From: Koleobacter methoxysyntrophicus
Lineage (GTDB): Bacteria; Bacillota; Thermosediminibacteria; Koleobacterales; Koleobacteraceae
Assembly (NCBI RefSeq): GCF_017301615.1
Contig: NZ_CP059066.1
Coordinates: 2,336,001 to 2,400,000 of the forward strand
Direction of reading: 5' to 3'
DNA: 64,000 bases
The notes under the pieces were generated by a model. It was not told the DNA's origin. It worked only from the letters and a program-made list of their open reading frames with translations, and did no database searches. The position numbers were made by a program, and so were the translations under genes. This document shows positions 37,356 through 46,307 of this stretch, piece by piece; position 1 is the stretch's first letter, and each line of letters opens with the position of its first letter.

Positions 37356-38258
37356 ATGAATGGTATATTAAATATATTAAAACCCCCTGGAATGACATCT
37401 CATGATGTAGTTGTGTATGTAAGGAATAAAATGAATATTAAAAAAGTTGGGCATACAGGTACATTGGACCCGGGTGCCGCCGGCGTTCTGCCTCTATGTA
37501 TAGGTAATGCCACCAAAATATCACAATTTTTAGCTAAATCTTATAAAAGCTACAGGGCAGAACTTACCCTTGGTATTTCTACCGATACCCATGATAACTA
37601 TGGAAAAGTAATTTATAAGAATATTGTCGATGTATCAGAGGACCAGTTAATTAAGACCTTTAAAGGATTTATAGGGAAAATAAAACAATTACCCCCAATG
37701 GCTTCAGCTAAAAAATTTAAGGGAAAACCGCTATATAAATTTGCAAGAGAGGGTAAAACTGTACCCCGGAAAGAAGTAGAAGTTTTTATTAAAGAAATGA
37801 AAATCAGGCAAATTATATACCCCAATAAGGTTATCTTTGATGTAATATGTTCAAGCGGTACATATATAAGGACTTTATGTAATGATATAGGGAATAAATT
37901 GGGCTGTGGGGGTCATATGTCATTTTTGATTAGAACGCGGGTTGGTAACTTTAGCATTAATGATTCGTTGCTACTGGAAGAATTTGAAGAAATGATAGAA
38001 AAAGGTCAGCTAGAAGAGAAATTATATTCTATAGATTTCCCATTGAAACATTTACCTCGAGTTATAGTACCTGATAAAATGATAAATAGGGTTAAAAATG
38101 GAAATTATATTAATGATTTTTATTTTCATGAAAAATTTATTGAACCTAAAAAGGAATTAATAAGGATATATGATAGTGAAGATAATTTCCTTGCTCTTGG
38201 AAGACTGGAAAATCTAAACAATAAAAATATATTGAAACCAACAAGAGTATTGTTTTAG
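37356..38258 (+). CDS. truB: tRNA pseudouridine(55) synthase TruB
   Basis: Makes pseudouridine 55 in the T-loop of tRNAs. ATG 37356 (300 aa) is preferred to an in-frame GTG at 37344. Catalytic aspartate motif GHTGTLDPGAAGVLPL; KSYRAELTLGISTDTHD and SSGTYIRTLCNDIG also fit. C-terminal PUA-like region present. Confidence 0.95.
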   Translation: MNGILNILKPPGMTSHDVVVYVRNKMNIKKVGHTGTLDPGAAGVLPLCIGNATKISQFLAKSYKSYRAELTLGISTDTHDNYGKVIYKNIVDVSEDQLIKTFKGFIGKIKQLPPMASAKKFKGKPLYKFAREGKTVPRKEVEVFIKEMKIRQIIYPNKVIFDVICSSGTYIRTLCNDIGNKLGCGGHMSFLIRTRVGNFSINDSLLLEEFEEMIEKGQLEEKLYSIDFPLKHLPRVIVPDKMINRVKNGNYINDFYFHEKFIEPKKELIRIYDSEDNFLALGRLENLNNKNILKPTRVLF

Positions 38259-38270
38259 GAGAGGAAATAT

Positions 38271-39209
38271 ATGAAGGTAATCAATGATTTAAAGGATTTT
38301 ACTGCTGGGGGTTTTTCATCTATTGCTCTTGGTAATTTCGATGGAATTCATCTCGGTCACCAAAAATTATTAAAGAGATTAATAGAATCTACCGAAAGAT
38401 ATAGCACCAAATCCGTTGTTTTTACCTTTGAGCCTCATCCTAGCCAGGTATTAAACGGAAATGATTCTCCATTTTTATTAACTCCTTTAGAAGATAAAAT
38501 AGAGTTAATATCAAAATACGGGGTAGAATACCTGGTTTTGATGCCGTTTACCGATTCATTTTCAAAAATGAGCCCTGAGGGTTTTGTGAAAGAGATATTG
38601 GTTGATAAGATGAACGTAAAGTATATAGTAGTAGGGTTTAATTATAAGTTTGGGAATATGGCATCAGGTTCAGTCGATGATCTGTCCAGACTTTCACATA
38701 TGTATAATTTCACGGTTGAGATAGTTCCTCCTATAACGCATCAGAAACGGGTGATTAGCAGCAGTTATATAAGGGAACTACTTCAGATTGGAGATGTCAA
38801 AAAAGTTGCAGAGTGTTTAGGCAGACCGTATAAAATAAAAGGAGAAGTTATACATGGTGATGGTAGAGGAAAGACGATTGGAGTACCTACAGCAAACCTG
38901 AAATTAAACCATTTAATAGCACTTCCAGTAAATGGCGTATACATTGTGGAAGCCATATTAAAAGGGGAAAGATATATGGGGGTTGTAAACATCGGCAGTA
39001 AGCCTACTTTTAACAAGTGGAATCCATCTATAGAGTTACATATAGTAGATTATTCAGGTGATATCTATAATGAAATAATAGAAGTATATTTTATGGACAG
39101 AATAAGGAGTATTAAAAAGTTTAGAGACTCAACAGAATTAGTAAATCAGATAAAACAGGATATAATAGTTTGTAGAAAGTTTACTGGAAAGGATACAGGT
39201 ATAGTTTAA
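38271..39209 (+). CDS. ribF: Bifunctional riboflavin kinase/FAD synthetase
   Basis: Makes FMN and FAD. The 312-aa product has an N-terminal nucleotidyltransferase (ALGNFDGIHLGHQKLL, ISSSYIRELLQIGD) and a C-terminal flavokinase (GRGKTIGVPTANLKL, NGVYIVEA, NIGSKPTF). ATG follows AGGAGAGG. Order truB-ribF-rpsO is standard. Confidence 0.96.
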   Translation: MKVINDLKDFTAGGFSSIALGNFDGIHLGHQKLLKRLIESTERYSTKSVVFTFEPHPSQVLNGNDSPFLLTPLEDKIELISKYGVEYLVLMPFTDSFSKMSPEGFVKEILVDKMNVKYIVVGFNYKFGNMASGSVDDLSRLSHMYNFTVEIVPPITHQKRVISSSYIRELLQIGDVKKVAECLGRPYKIKGEVIHGDGRGKTIGVPTANLKLNHLIALPVNGVYIVEAILKGERYMGVVNIGSKPTFNKWNPSIELHIVDYSGDIYNEIIEVYFMDRIRSIKKFRDSTELVNQIKQDIIVCRKFTGKDTGIV

Positions 39210-39214
39210 AGATG

Positions 39215-39243
39215 TTTACAAAAAATGTTGTTTATGCTAAAAT
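39215..39243 (+). promoter_or_regulatory. Promoter of rpsO
   Basis: TTTACA (39215-39220), 17-nt spacer, TAAAAT (39238-39243), just after ribF. Confidence 0.7.
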
Positions 39244-39258
39244 GATTATGGATTTGAA

Positions 39259-39327
39259 CCCTATGCTATGAATATCGTTTCCTCCTGCGATATTCTTGGC
39301 TTAGGGGGATTTTTAAGTAAAAGGAGG
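39259..39327 (+). promoter_or_regulatory. rpsO leader with anti-Shine-Dalgarno loop
   Basis: An outer CCCTA (39259-39263)/TAGGG (39302-39306) stem and an inner perfect GAATATCG (39270-39277)/CGATATTC (39288-39295) stem. The 10-nt loop contains CCTCCT, complementary to AGGAGG of the rpsO ribosome binding site (39322-39327). This would form a pseudoknot hiding that site, fitting S15 autoregulation. Confidence 0.6.
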
Positions 39328-39335
39328 TGAATGCT

Positions 39336-39605
39336 ATGTCCTTAGAGAAAATCAAAAAACAGCAGATTATTGAGAACTATAGGCTCCATGATAGTGATAC
39401 TGGTTCCCCCGAGGTGCAAATTGCTATTTTAACGGAAAGAATCAACCATTTAAATGAACATCTAAAAGAACATAAAAAAGACCACCATTCACGAAGGGGT
39501 TTATTAAAGATGGTTGGTAAGAGGAGAGGGCTGTTAAATTATCTAAAGGAAAAAGATATCGAACGTTACCGGGCAATAATAGACAAATTAAATTTAAGGA
39601 AATAG
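39336..39605 (+). CDS. rpsO: 30S ribosomal protein S15
   Basis: Primary 16S rRNA-binding protein. ATG 39336 gives the normal 89 aa, starting MSLEKIKKQ, 8 nt after [27 protein letters not shown] and [21 protein letters not shown] are diagnostic. Flanked by its own promoter and terminator. Confidence 0.98.
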   Translation: MSLEKIKKQQIIENYRLHDSDTGSPEVQIAILTERINHLNEHLKEHKKDHHSRRGLLKMVGKRRGLLNYLKEKDIERYRAIIDKLNLRK

Positions 39606-39612
39606 GGAAATG

Positions 39613-39640
39613 GAGCGGGGGCTTTCCCGCTCTTCATTTT
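39613..39640 (+). terminator. Terminator after rpsO
   Basis: GAGCGGG (39613-39619), short loop, CCCGCTC (39626-39632), then TTCATTTTT. Confidence 0.8.
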
Positions 39641-39657
39641 TAAAATTTTTAACAATA

Positions 39658-39684
39658 ACCTAAATTTAATTTTATTATTTAGGT
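39658..39684 (+). promoter_or_regulatory. Stem-loop in the pnp leader
   Basis: ACCTAAAT (39658-39665) pairs with ATTTAGGT (39677-39684) around an A/T loop, 34 nt before the pnp start. In other bacteria pnp leaders hold stem-loops used in autoregulation by PNPase; that role here is inference. Confidence 0.5.
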
Positions 39685-39718
39685 TTAGAGGGTTAAATAC
39701 TTTGAAAGGAGGATATTT

Positions 39719-41815
39719 GTGAATTTATTTAAACTTGAATTGGCTGGAAGAGATCTGGTCGTTCAAACAGGGAAACTGGCACAGCAGGCTAATGGTTCTG
39801 TTTTGATAAGTTATGGTGATACGACTGTGCTGGTTACTGCAACTGCTTCAAAAGAACCAAGAGAAGGAGTAGATTTCTTTCCACTGACTGTAGACTATGA
39901 AGAACGATTATATGCCGTTGGAAGGATCCCCGGAGGATTTATAAAAAGAGAGGGGAAACCCAGTGAGAAAGCTATTTTATCGGCAAGATTAATTGACAGA
40001 CCAATTAGACCACTTTTTCCCGAAGGCTTCAGAAATGAAGTCCAGGTTATCGCAACTATATTGTCTGTTGATCAAGATAATCTTCCTGATGTAACTGCTA
40101 TAAATGGTGCCTCAATTGCCCTGTGTATATCTGACATACCATTTGCCGGCCCTATAGGAGCAGTTGACGTAGGATTAGTTGATGGGAAGTTGATTGTAAA
40201 TCCCGATTGTAAACAAAGGGAACATAGTGATTTAAAACTAGTTGTTGCAGGGACAAAAGATGCAATTCTTATGGTTGAAGCAGGAGCAAATGAAGTGCCC
40301 GAAGCTAAAATGCTGGAAGCAATAATGTTTGGGCATGAAGAAATTAAGAAAATAGTTAAATTTCAGGAGGAAATTATTGCACAAATCGGCAAAGAGAAGA
40401 TGGAGCTTCAGCTTTATTCGATTGAAGAGGAGTTGGAACGGGCTGTTAAGGAATTCGCAGTTAAAGATTTAATACAGGCAATTAGAAATCCCGATAAAAT
40501 GATTAGAGAAGAAAATATCAATAAGGTTGTAGAAAACACATTACAACATTTTGAAGAAACTTATCCCGAAAAAGAAAAAGAGATCAAAGACGTTCTCTAT
40601 AAGTTATTAAAAGAAGAAGTGAGGAGGATGATAATTCAGGAAGGTATAAGACCTGATGGTAGAGCTCTGGATGAAATCAGGCCCATATCTTGTGAGATCG
40701 GAATTCTACCCAGAACCCATGGTTCAGGATTATTTACGAGAGGTCAAACCCAGGTTTTAACGGTTACAACCTTAGGGGCTATGGGAGACGTTCAGATTTT
40801 AGATGGGCTGGGTATTGAAGAATTTAAGAGATATATGCATCACTATAATTTTCCCCCGTATAGTGTGGGCGAAACGAGATTCTTGAGAGGGCCGGGTAGA
40901 AGGGAGATCGGTCATGGCGCCTTGGCAGAAAGGGCATTGGAACCTATGATACCTTCTGAAGAGGAATTTCCGTATACAATCCGGCTAGTTTCTGAAGTTT
41001 TAAGCTCAAATGGGTCAACATCAATGGCAAGCGTCTGCGGAAGTACCCTTTCCCTTCTTGATGCAGGAGTTCCTATAAAAGCATCAGTAGCAGGTGTCGC
41101 CATGGGTTTGATAAAAGAGGGAGAAAAGATAGCAATATTGAGTGATATCCAAGGCATAGAAGATTTTTTAGGTGATATGGATTTTAAAGTTGCAGGGACT
41201 GAAAAGGGTATAACCGCCATACAAATGGATATTAAAATTAAAGGGTTATCTGAAGATATATTGAAAGCTGCATTGGAACAGGCCAGGAAAGGCCGGCTGT
41301 TCATTTTGAATAAAATGAATGAAGTAATTGATAAGCCAAAACCCGAATTATCTCCATATGCCCCGAGAATATTAACATTAAAAATTGATCCCGATAAGAT
41401 AAGGGAAGTTATAGGGCCCGGTGGTAAAACAATAAATAAAATAATTGCTGACACCGGTGTGAAAATAGATATCGAAGATGATGGTAGAATATATATAGCT
41501 TCAACGGATGAATGGGCGGGGAAAAAAGCTGTTGAATTAATAGAACGATTAACCAGAGATGTAGAAATAGGAGGGATTTATTTAGGAAAGGTTTTGAGAA
41601 CAACAAATTTTGGAGCTTTTGTTGAAATCTTACCCGGTAAAGAAGGGCTCGTTCATATATCAAAGCTGGAAAGAGGTAGGGTAAATAGGGTGGAAGATGT
41701 AGTAAAAGTGGGAGATGAAATTTTAGTTAAAGTAACTGACATTGACCATCAGGGCAGAATAAATCTATCCAGAAAAGATGCTTTAAAAGAAATGGAGAAA
41801 AAAGCCAATGAATAA
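39719..41815 (+). CDS. pnp: Polyribonucleotide nucleotidyltransferase (PNPase)
   Basis: Phosphorolytic 3'-5' exoribonuclease of mRNA decay. The 698-aa product has two RNase PH domains (first: [29 protein letters not shown]; second: [33 protein letters not shown]). KH ([15 protein letters not shown]) and S1 ([19 protein letters not shown]) domains follow. GTG start after AAAGGAGG. Confidence 0.98.
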   Translation: MNLFKLELAGRDLVVQTGKLAQQANGSVLISYGDTTVLVTATASKEPREGVDFFPLTVDYEERLYAVGRIPGGFIKREGKPSEKAILSARLIDRPIRPLFPEGFRNEVQVIATILSVDQDNLPDVTAINGASIALCISDIPFAGPIGAVDVGLVDGKLIVNPDCKQREHSDLKLVVAGTKDAILMVEAGANEVPEAKMLEAIMFGHEEIKKIVKFQEEIIAQIGKEKMELQLYSIEEELERAVKEFAVKDLIQAIRNPDKMIREENINKVVENTLQHFEETYPEKEKEIKDVLYKLLKEEVRRMIIQEGIRPDGRALDEIRPISCEIGILPRTHGSGLFTRGQTQVLTVTTLGAMGDVQILDGLGIEEFKRYMHHYNFPPYSVGETRFLRGPGRREIGHGALAERALEPMIPSEEEFPYTIRLVSEVLSSNGSTSMASVCGSTLSLLDAGVPIKASVAGVAMGLIKEGEKIAILSDIQGIEDFLGDMDFKVAGTEKGITAIQMDIKIKGLSEDILKAALEQARKGRLFILNKMNEVIDKPKPELSPYAPRILTLKIDPDKIREVIGPGGKTINKIIADTGVKIDIEDDGRIYIASTDEWAGKKAVELIERLTRDVEIGGIYLGKVLRTTNFGAFVEILPGKEGLVHISKLERGRVNRVEDVVKVGDEILVKVTDIDHQGRINLSRKDALKEMEKKANE

Positions 41816-41826
41816 TATAAAAAGGG

Positions 41827-41866
41827 CATAAACCGCTTCTCCGGTTTATGTTTTTTATTTTTTTTA
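41827..41866 (+). terminator. Terminator after pnp
   Basis: CATAAACCG (41827-41835), loop CTTCTC, CGGTTTATG (41842-41850), then long T-rich tail. Confidence 0.85.
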
Positions 41867-41933
41867 ACATTTTTCCTTGTTTATTTGAATAAATTTATTT
41901 TAAATTCGAATAAATAGGGAAGGGTGAAGTAAC

Positions 41934-42653
41934 TTGAAAGTTTTAATAATTAAAATATCAAAAAAGTATGCAGCCCTTTTTATGATGATATTATTGTGTC
42001 TTTTAATAATTAAAATGTATCACAGTTATTCTCCTGTAATAAAATATATTGCTAAAGAACCAATATATAGAGGAAATCCTAATGTTAAGAAAATCGCCTT
42101 TACATGTAATGTTTACTGGGGAAATGAATATATTCCAACATTATTGGGGATTTTAAGGGAAAATGAAGTAAAAATAACCTTTTTTATAGGTGGCAGCTGG
42201 GCTAAAAAATTTCCTCAAATTTTAAAAGATATTTATTATGAGGGGCATGAAATAGGCAACCATGGATATAATCATAAGAATCATAAAGACTTGTCACTAG
42301 AAGAAAACAAAAAGGAAATCATGGAAGCAGAGCAAATGATAGAAGAAATTATAGGCATAAAAACAAGACTTTTTGCACCACCTTATGGAGAGTTTAATAA
42401 TGAAACTATAAAAGCGGCAGAAGAATTGAACTATCAAATTATAATGTGGAGCATAGATACCATCGATTGGAAAAAACCAGGTAGTGATTATATAATAAAT
42501 AAAGTATTAAAAAAGGCCCATAATGGAGCAATTGTTCTTATCCATCCTACTCAAGATACCGTAGAAGCCCTTCCGACTATATTAGAAGAACTTAAACGGG
42601 ACGGCTATAAATTAACTACGGTTACAGATATCATACCCTCGAAAAATAATTGA
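41934..42653 (+). CDS. ylxY: YlxY-like polysaccharide deacetylase-family protein
   Basis: Position right after pnp matches Bacillus ylxY, a family restricted to spore formers. TTG start after AAGGGTGAAG; 239 aa. A single N-terminal hydrophobic segment (about 12-26) anchors a NodB-like domain. The metal histidines are present (HEIGNHGYNH), with the RLFAPPYGEFN and MWSIDTIDW blocks. The usual TFDDG catalytic Asp motif reads AFTCNVYWGNE, without the Asp pair, so hydrolase activity is doubtful. Confidence 0.85.
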   Translation: MKVLIIKISKKYAALFMMILLCLLIIKMYHSYSPVIKYIAKEPIYRGNPNVKKIAFTCNVYWGNEYIPTLLGILRENEVKITFFIGGSWAKKFPQILKDIYYEGHEIGNHGYNHKNHKDLSLEENKKEIMEAEQMIEEIIGIKTRLFAPPYGEFNNETIKAAEELNYQIIMWSIDTIDWKKPGSDYIINKVLKKAHNGAIVLIHPTQDTVEALPTILEELKRDGYKLTTVTDIIPSKNN

Positions 42654-42678
42654 AAATAATCAAGTATTTCTATATAAT
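42650..42678 (+). promoter_or_regulatory. Promoter of the alr-dut(-rnhA) group
   Basis: TTGAAA (42650-42655) overlaps the ylxY stop codon; 17-nt spacer; TATAAT (42673-42678). Confidence 0.7.
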
Positions 42679-42728
42679 ATAAAATGTAGATTTGGTAAAA
42701 TAGTTTTAAGCAAAAAGGAGATAAATAG

Positions 42729-43958
42729 ATGGATATTTATCCAATAACTTATATTCAAGTGGATTTAGATGCCATTGCCGAAAATGTTAGGATAATAAAG
42801 ACTTTAATAGGCCCCCATATAAAATTAATGGCTGTAGTTAAAGGCAATGGATATGGTCACGGGAGTACTGAAGTAGCAAAAGTTGCTATAGAAAATGGTG
42901 CCGAATATCTGGGGGTTTCAACATTAGATGAAGGTATAGAATTAAGAAACAATGGTATTAAAAGCCCAATACTGATATTTACTCCTATTTTCCCTGAACA
43001 GGGAGAAAATATTGTTAATTATAATTTAATCCCTTCCGTACATTCGTTAGACCTGGTGAGTACTTTAAATAAAATTGGTGAAGAGAAAAATAAAGAGATC
43101 AAGATTCATGTCTGTGTAGATACGGGTTTTAGCCGTTTTGGTTTATTTCCTGATCAGGTGATTCATTTTTTGAATATAATTAAAAGAAGATATAAAAAAA
43201 TCGAAGTTGAAGGGATATATTCACACTTGTCTACAGCTAATACTGAAGGTCATGATTTTACCCGAAAGCAGTTTGAAGTATTTAGTGATTTACTTGGAAA
43301 TATAAAACAGCAAAATATAAAGATACCTTTGGCACATATAGCAAATAGTGCCGCCGCTGTTAAATATCCTGAAATGAGGTTGAATATGGTTCGGGTGGGG
43401 AATGTTATTTACGGGCAGTCCCCATTTTTAAAAAATAATGATTTAAATCTTAGGGAAACTTGGAAATTTAAGTCCAGGATTGTATCTATTAAAAATATCC
43501 CTAAAGGCAGTAGCATAGGCTATAACAGAGAATATATAGCTAAGAGGGATTCCGTTATTGGGGTCATTCCAGTAGGCCACGCAGATGGTTTGTTTGTTGA
43601 TTTTTATGAAAATCATATAACTGTAAAAACTCTAATAAAAAATCTAATAAAAGATTTATTAAAGTTTTTTAACCACCCTATTATTCAAAAAAGAGTTATA
43701 GTAAAAGGCAAAAGCGTGCCGATAATTGGGCGGGTTTCTATGCAGCATTGTATGGTAGATTTAACTGATTATTCGGATATCAAACTGGGAGATGAAGTGG
43801 AATTGCCAGTTAGGAGAGTAACTGCCAGTTCTAGAATTAGAAGGATCTACTTTAAAAATAGACAACCTATCTGTGTGGAAGATTCTCCTGTTGAAAAAGG
43901 GAATGAGGCATTGGTACAAACAAGCGTTCCGGGGGGATTAGTCGTTGGAAAAGATTAA
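42729..43958 (+). CDS. alr: Alanine racemase family protein (variant active-site context)
   Basis: PLP-dependent fold III racemase, expected to supply D-alanine for peptidoglycan. The 409-aa product has the PLP lysine in [11 protein letters not shown] (common form VVKADAYGHG), [15 protein letters not shown] barrel blocks, HIANSAA, and the C-domain Tyr in [12 protein letters not shown]. Differences from canonical Alr include PVGHADGL (usual GYADG), SMQHCMVD (usual SMDQTMVD), an extra Lys/Leu-rich stretch near 300-325, and a longer C-terminus. It may be a true Alr or a racemase of altered specificity. Confidence 0.8.
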   Translation: MDIYPITYIQVDLDAIAENVRIIKTLIGPHIKLMAVVKGNGYGHGSTEVAKVAIENGAEYLGVSTLDEGIELRNNGIKSPILIFTPIFPEQGENIVNYNLIPSVHSLDLVSTLNKIGEEKNKEIKIHVCVDTGFSRFGLFPDQVIHFLNIIKRRYKKIEVEGIYSHLSTANTEGHDFTRKQFEVFSDLLGNIKQQNIKIPLAHIANSAAAVKYPEMRLNMVRVGNVIYGQSPFLKNNDLNLRETWKFKSRIVSIKNIPKGSSIGYNREYIAKRDSVIGVIPVGHADGLFVDFYENHITVKTLIKNLIKDLLKFFNHPIIQKRVIVKGKSVPIIGRVSMQHCMVDLTDYSDIKLGDEVELPVRRVTASSRIRRIYFKNRQPICVEDSPVEKGNEALVQTSVPGGLVVGKD

Positions 43959-44427
43959 ATTGTTAATAGAAAGAGTAAAAGGGGCAGAAGATATTCCTAT
44001 TCCGGATTATATGACTAAAGGTTCTTCGGGGATGGATCTAGTTGCCTGTATCGATGATGTTACTGAAATAAATCCCGGTGAATTTAGATTGATTCCAACA
44101 GGAATAAAAATTGAATTACCAGAAGGTTATGAAGCTCAAATTCGACCGAGAAGCGGTCTTGCTTTAAAACACGGGGTTACAATTTTAAATAGTCCTGGAA
44201 CCATAGATAGTGATTATCGCGGTGAAATCAAAGTAATACTAATAAACTTTGGGAAAAGTAAATTTATAATTCACCGGGGTGATCGGATAGCACAGATGGT
44301 TATATCCAGAGTATGGAAGGCAGATAGGATAGAGGTAGCTGTCTTGAATAAAACATTACGGGGTGATGGTGGATTTGGCCATACCGGGATCAATTCATTA
44401 GCCAAAAGTAAGAGGAGAGAGCTTTAA
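43945..44427 (+). CDS. dut: dUTP diphosphatase (trimeric dUTPase family)
   Basis: Hydrolyses dUTP to dUMP, keeping uracil out of DNA. TTG 43945 follows GGGGGGAT and overlaps the end of alr by 14 nt; 160 aa. Five family motifs are seen: [43 protein letters not shown] and the C-terminal [10 protein letters not shown]. Confidence 0.93.
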   Translation: MEKIKLLIERVKGAEDIPIPDYMTKGSSGMDLVACIDDVTEINPGEFRLIPTGIKIELPEGYEAQIRPRSGLALKHGVTILNSPGTIDSDYRGEIKVILINFGKSKFIIHRGDRIAQMVISRVWKADRIEVAVLNKTLRGDGGFGHTGINSLAKSKRREL

Positions 44428-44538
44428 CTGTCACCCGCGCGATTCCTGGAGGTCTCAAAACTTTTTGCATATCAATGAATTTCAAGTATCAAACCTTGAA
44501 ACTATAACATAACTAAGACTAAAACGGGAGGAGAAACA

Positions 44539-44946
44539 ATGGAAAAGCTTGTAATATATACTGATGGTGCATCCCGTGGTAATCCCGGTGATGCCGGAAT
44601 CGGAGTTATTATTTATGATGATAAACAAAACGTAATTGAAAAAATAGGAGAGTACATAGGTCAAACAACCAACAATATAGCTGAATATACGGCACTAAAA
44701 ATTGCCCTTGAAAAAGCAGTAGAATTAAAGGCCAATAAGGTTGATTTATATCTAGACAGTGAGTTAGTTGTAAAACAAATTAAAGGGGAGTATCAGGTAA
44801 AAAATAAAGGTTTAGCCTTAATTTATAGAGAGATAAAAGAGCTTCTTAAAAATTTTAAAGAATACAATATTAATTACATTTCGAGAACTATGAATAAAGA
44901 AGCTGATAGATTGGCAAATCTTAGCATAGATGAGTTTCTGGAATAA
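44539..44946 (+). CDS. rnhA: Ribonuclease HI family protein
   Basis: Cleaves RNA in RNA-DNA hybrids. The 135-aa product has the four acidic catalytic residues D9 (YTDGASRGNPG), E49 (NNIAEYTAL), D73 (YLDSELV) and D123 (NKEADRLAN). It lacks the basic handle of E. coli RNase HI. ATG follows GGGAGGAG. Confidence 0.92.
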   Translation: MEKLVIYTDGASRGNPGDAGIGVIIYDDKQNVIEKIGEYIGQTTNNIAEYTALKIALEKAVELKANKVDLYLDSELVVKQIKGEYQVKNKGLALIYREIKELLKNFKEYNINYISRTMNKEADRLANLSIDEFLE

Positions 44947-44953
44947 ATTAACC

Positions 44954-44982
44954 TTGATTTATAATAGAATTTGTGCTAACAT
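44954..44982 (+). promoter_or_regulatory. Promoter of rnpB
   Basis: TTGATT (44954-44959), 17-nt spacer, TAACAT (44977-44982), placing the start close to the RNase P RNA 5' end. Confidence 0.55.
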
Positions 44983-45004
44983 AAAGTGCTGTGGATAGAA
45001 AGTA

Positions 45005-45354
45005 GAGTAGACCGGATGGTCGCGGGTACCGGATAAGAATGGTATCCGAGGAAAGTCCGAGCTCCAAAGGGCAGGGTGCTGGGTAATACCCAGTGGGGGT
45101 GACCCTAAGGCAAGTGCCACAGAAATATACCGCCCCTTATGCAGATTAAAGAGGGGTAAGGGTGGAAAGGTGAGGTAAGAGCTCACCAGCGGTCAGGCGA
45201 CTGATCGGCTCGGTAAACCCCACCCGGAGCAAGACCAAATAAGGGACGTTATCGGCGGCCCGTCGTGTCCCGTGGTAGGTCGCTAGAGGTGGCAGGTAAC
45301 TGTCATCCTAGATAGATGACCATCCAAGACAGAACTCGGCTTACAGGTCTACTC
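45005..45354 (+). ncRNA. rnpB: RNase P RNA (M1 RNA, type A-like)
   Basis: Catalytic RNA that matures tRNA 5' ends. The 5' GAGTAGACC (45005-45013) pairs with the 3' GGTCTACTC (45346-45354) to form P1. Universal elements are visible: GAGGAAAGTCCGAGCTCC, ACAGAAATATACCGCC, GGTAAACCCCACCCGGAGCA, AGACCAAATA and the 3' ACAGAACTCGGCTTACAG. Arrangement looks type A rather than the Bacillus type B. It lies directly before the tRNA cluster. Confidence 0.95.
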
Positions 45355-45422
45355 GCTTTGTGGAGCTGTTTGTTTTAGTATCAGGTTACATAACATGGCC
45401 ATCTTACTATTAATATGTGGTA

Positions 45423-45451
45423 TTGACAGGAAGAATTTTTTATTATATAAT
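45423..45451 (+). promoter_or_regulatory. Consensus promoter of tRNA-Val
   Basis: TTGACA (45423-45428), 17-nt spacer, TATAAT (45446-45451): a perfect sigma-A promoter. Confidence 0.85.
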
Positions 45452-45465
45452 ATCAACTACAGAAG

Positions 45466-45540
45466 GGGCGGTTAGCTCAGTGGGAGAGCACTTCCTTGAC
45501 GCGGAAGGGGTCACAAGTTCAATCCTTGTACCGCCCACCA
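45466..45540 (+). tRNA. tRNA-Val (GAC)
   Basis: Acceptor GGGCGGT/ACCGCCC, anticodon loop TTGACGC with GAC, T-loop GTTCAATCC, encoded CCA end; 75 nt. Confidence 0.96.
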
Positions 45541-45550
45541 AAGTACTATT

Positions 45551-45574
45551 ATGCCCGAGAAGGGGCATTTTTTG
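45551..45574 (+). terminator. Terminator after tRNA-Val
   Basis: ATGCCC (45551-45556), loop GAGAAG, GGGCAT (45563-45568), then T-run. Confidence 0.85.
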
Positions 45575-45710
45575 TTAATATATAACATTACTTTATGAAC
45601 TTATTAGCAAAATTATAAGGTCTGCTGCTGCCAGATTGGTTTAGAAAGAAACATTTAAACTTGCAATTTAGGCGAAAACATTTAGATGTAAAAAATTTTT
45701 ATTTTTCCAC

Positions 45711-45739
45711 TTGACCTATTATCCCCAATATGTTAAAAT
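45711..45739 (+). promoter_or_regulatory. Promoter of the four-tRNA operon
   Basis: TTGACC (45711-45716), 17-nt spacer, TAAAAT (45734-45739), 27 nt before tRNA-Phe. Nothing else was recognised between 45575 and 45710. Confidence 0.75.
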
Positions 45740-45766
45740 TGTTTTTGTCAACAAGAGAGAGAACAT

Positions 45767-45842
<76 letters not shown>

Positions 45843-45851
45843 TTTTTATAA

Positions 45852-45926
45852 GCGGAAATGGCTCAGTGGTAGAGCATCGCCTTGCCAAGGCGAGGGTCGC
45901 GGGTTCGAATCCCGTTTTCCGCTCCA
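45852..45926 (+). tRNA. tRNA-Gly (GCC)
   Basis: Acceptor GCGGAAA/TTTCCGC, anticodon GCC in loop TTGCCAA, GGTTCGAATCC T-arm, encoded CCA; 75 nt. Confidence 0.96.
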
Positions 45927-45927
45927 T

Positions 45928-46002
45928 GGCGGCATAGCCAAGTGGTAAGGCAGAGGACTGCAAATCCTTTATTCCCCAGTTCGAATCTGGGTGCCGCCTC
46001 CA
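45928..46002 (+). tRNA. tRNA-Cys (GCA)
   Basis: Acceptor GGCGGCA/TGCCGCC, anticodon GCA in loop CTGCAAA, T-arm AGTTCGAATCT, encoded CCA; 75 nt. Confidence 0.96.
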
Positions 46003-46013
46003 AATCGATATGC

Positions 46014-46103
46014 GCCGGAGTGGCGGAACAGGCAGACGCACAGGACTTAAAATCCTGCGGGCCCTATAAGCCCGTACCGGTTCGATTCCGGTCTCCGGCA
46101 CCA
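46014..46103 (+). tRNA. tRNA-Leu (TAA)
   Basis: Acceptor GCCGGAG/CTCCGGC, anticodon TAA in loop CTTAAAA, long variable arm (class II), encoded CCA; 90 nt. Confidence 0.96.
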
Positions 46104-46113
46104 GTAAAATCAA

Positions 46114-46146
46114 GGCTTTCAGAGGTTTTTGGAAGCCGTTTTTTAT
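46114..46146 (+). terminator. Terminator of the tRNA operon
   Basis: GGCTTTCA (46114-46121) pairs with TGGAAGCC (46130-46137), then a T-run. Confidence 0.75.
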
Positions 46147-46240
46147 TGTCTAAAACGGGTTTGACCACCATTTTAAGCATACTGCCGACAGGAGGGCTCT
46201 AGTTACTGCAGCGATAACCCATAGTATTAAAGCAATGTAT

Positions 46241-46265
46241 TTAACATATACTTTTTTTATGTTAA
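46241..46265 (+). other. TTAACATA/TATGTTAA inverted repeat upstream of the DUF445 gene
   Basis: TTAACATA (46241-46248) and TATGTTAA (46258-46265) flank a T-rich loop, with AT-rich promoter-like sequence next to it. Could be an operator or a hairpin; not resolved. Confidence 0.35.
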
Positions 46266-46307
46266 TATAAAATTATGTAAGTAGAGAATACAGATGAGGT
46301 GCACGAA

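Noticed and set aside
40912..41454. Long minus-strand open frame (180 aa) inside pnp
   Set aside because: Shadow of the pnp reading frame, with serine/isoleucine-rich composition and no ribosome binding site.
44959..45186. Minus-strand open frame across the start of the RNA gene
   Set aside because: It lies antisense to RNase P RNA, whose conserved elements explain the sequence.
46146..46240. Region before the DUF445 gene considered for a riboswitch
   Set aside because: No recognised motif or strong structure was found; only the TTAACATA inverted repeat after it.
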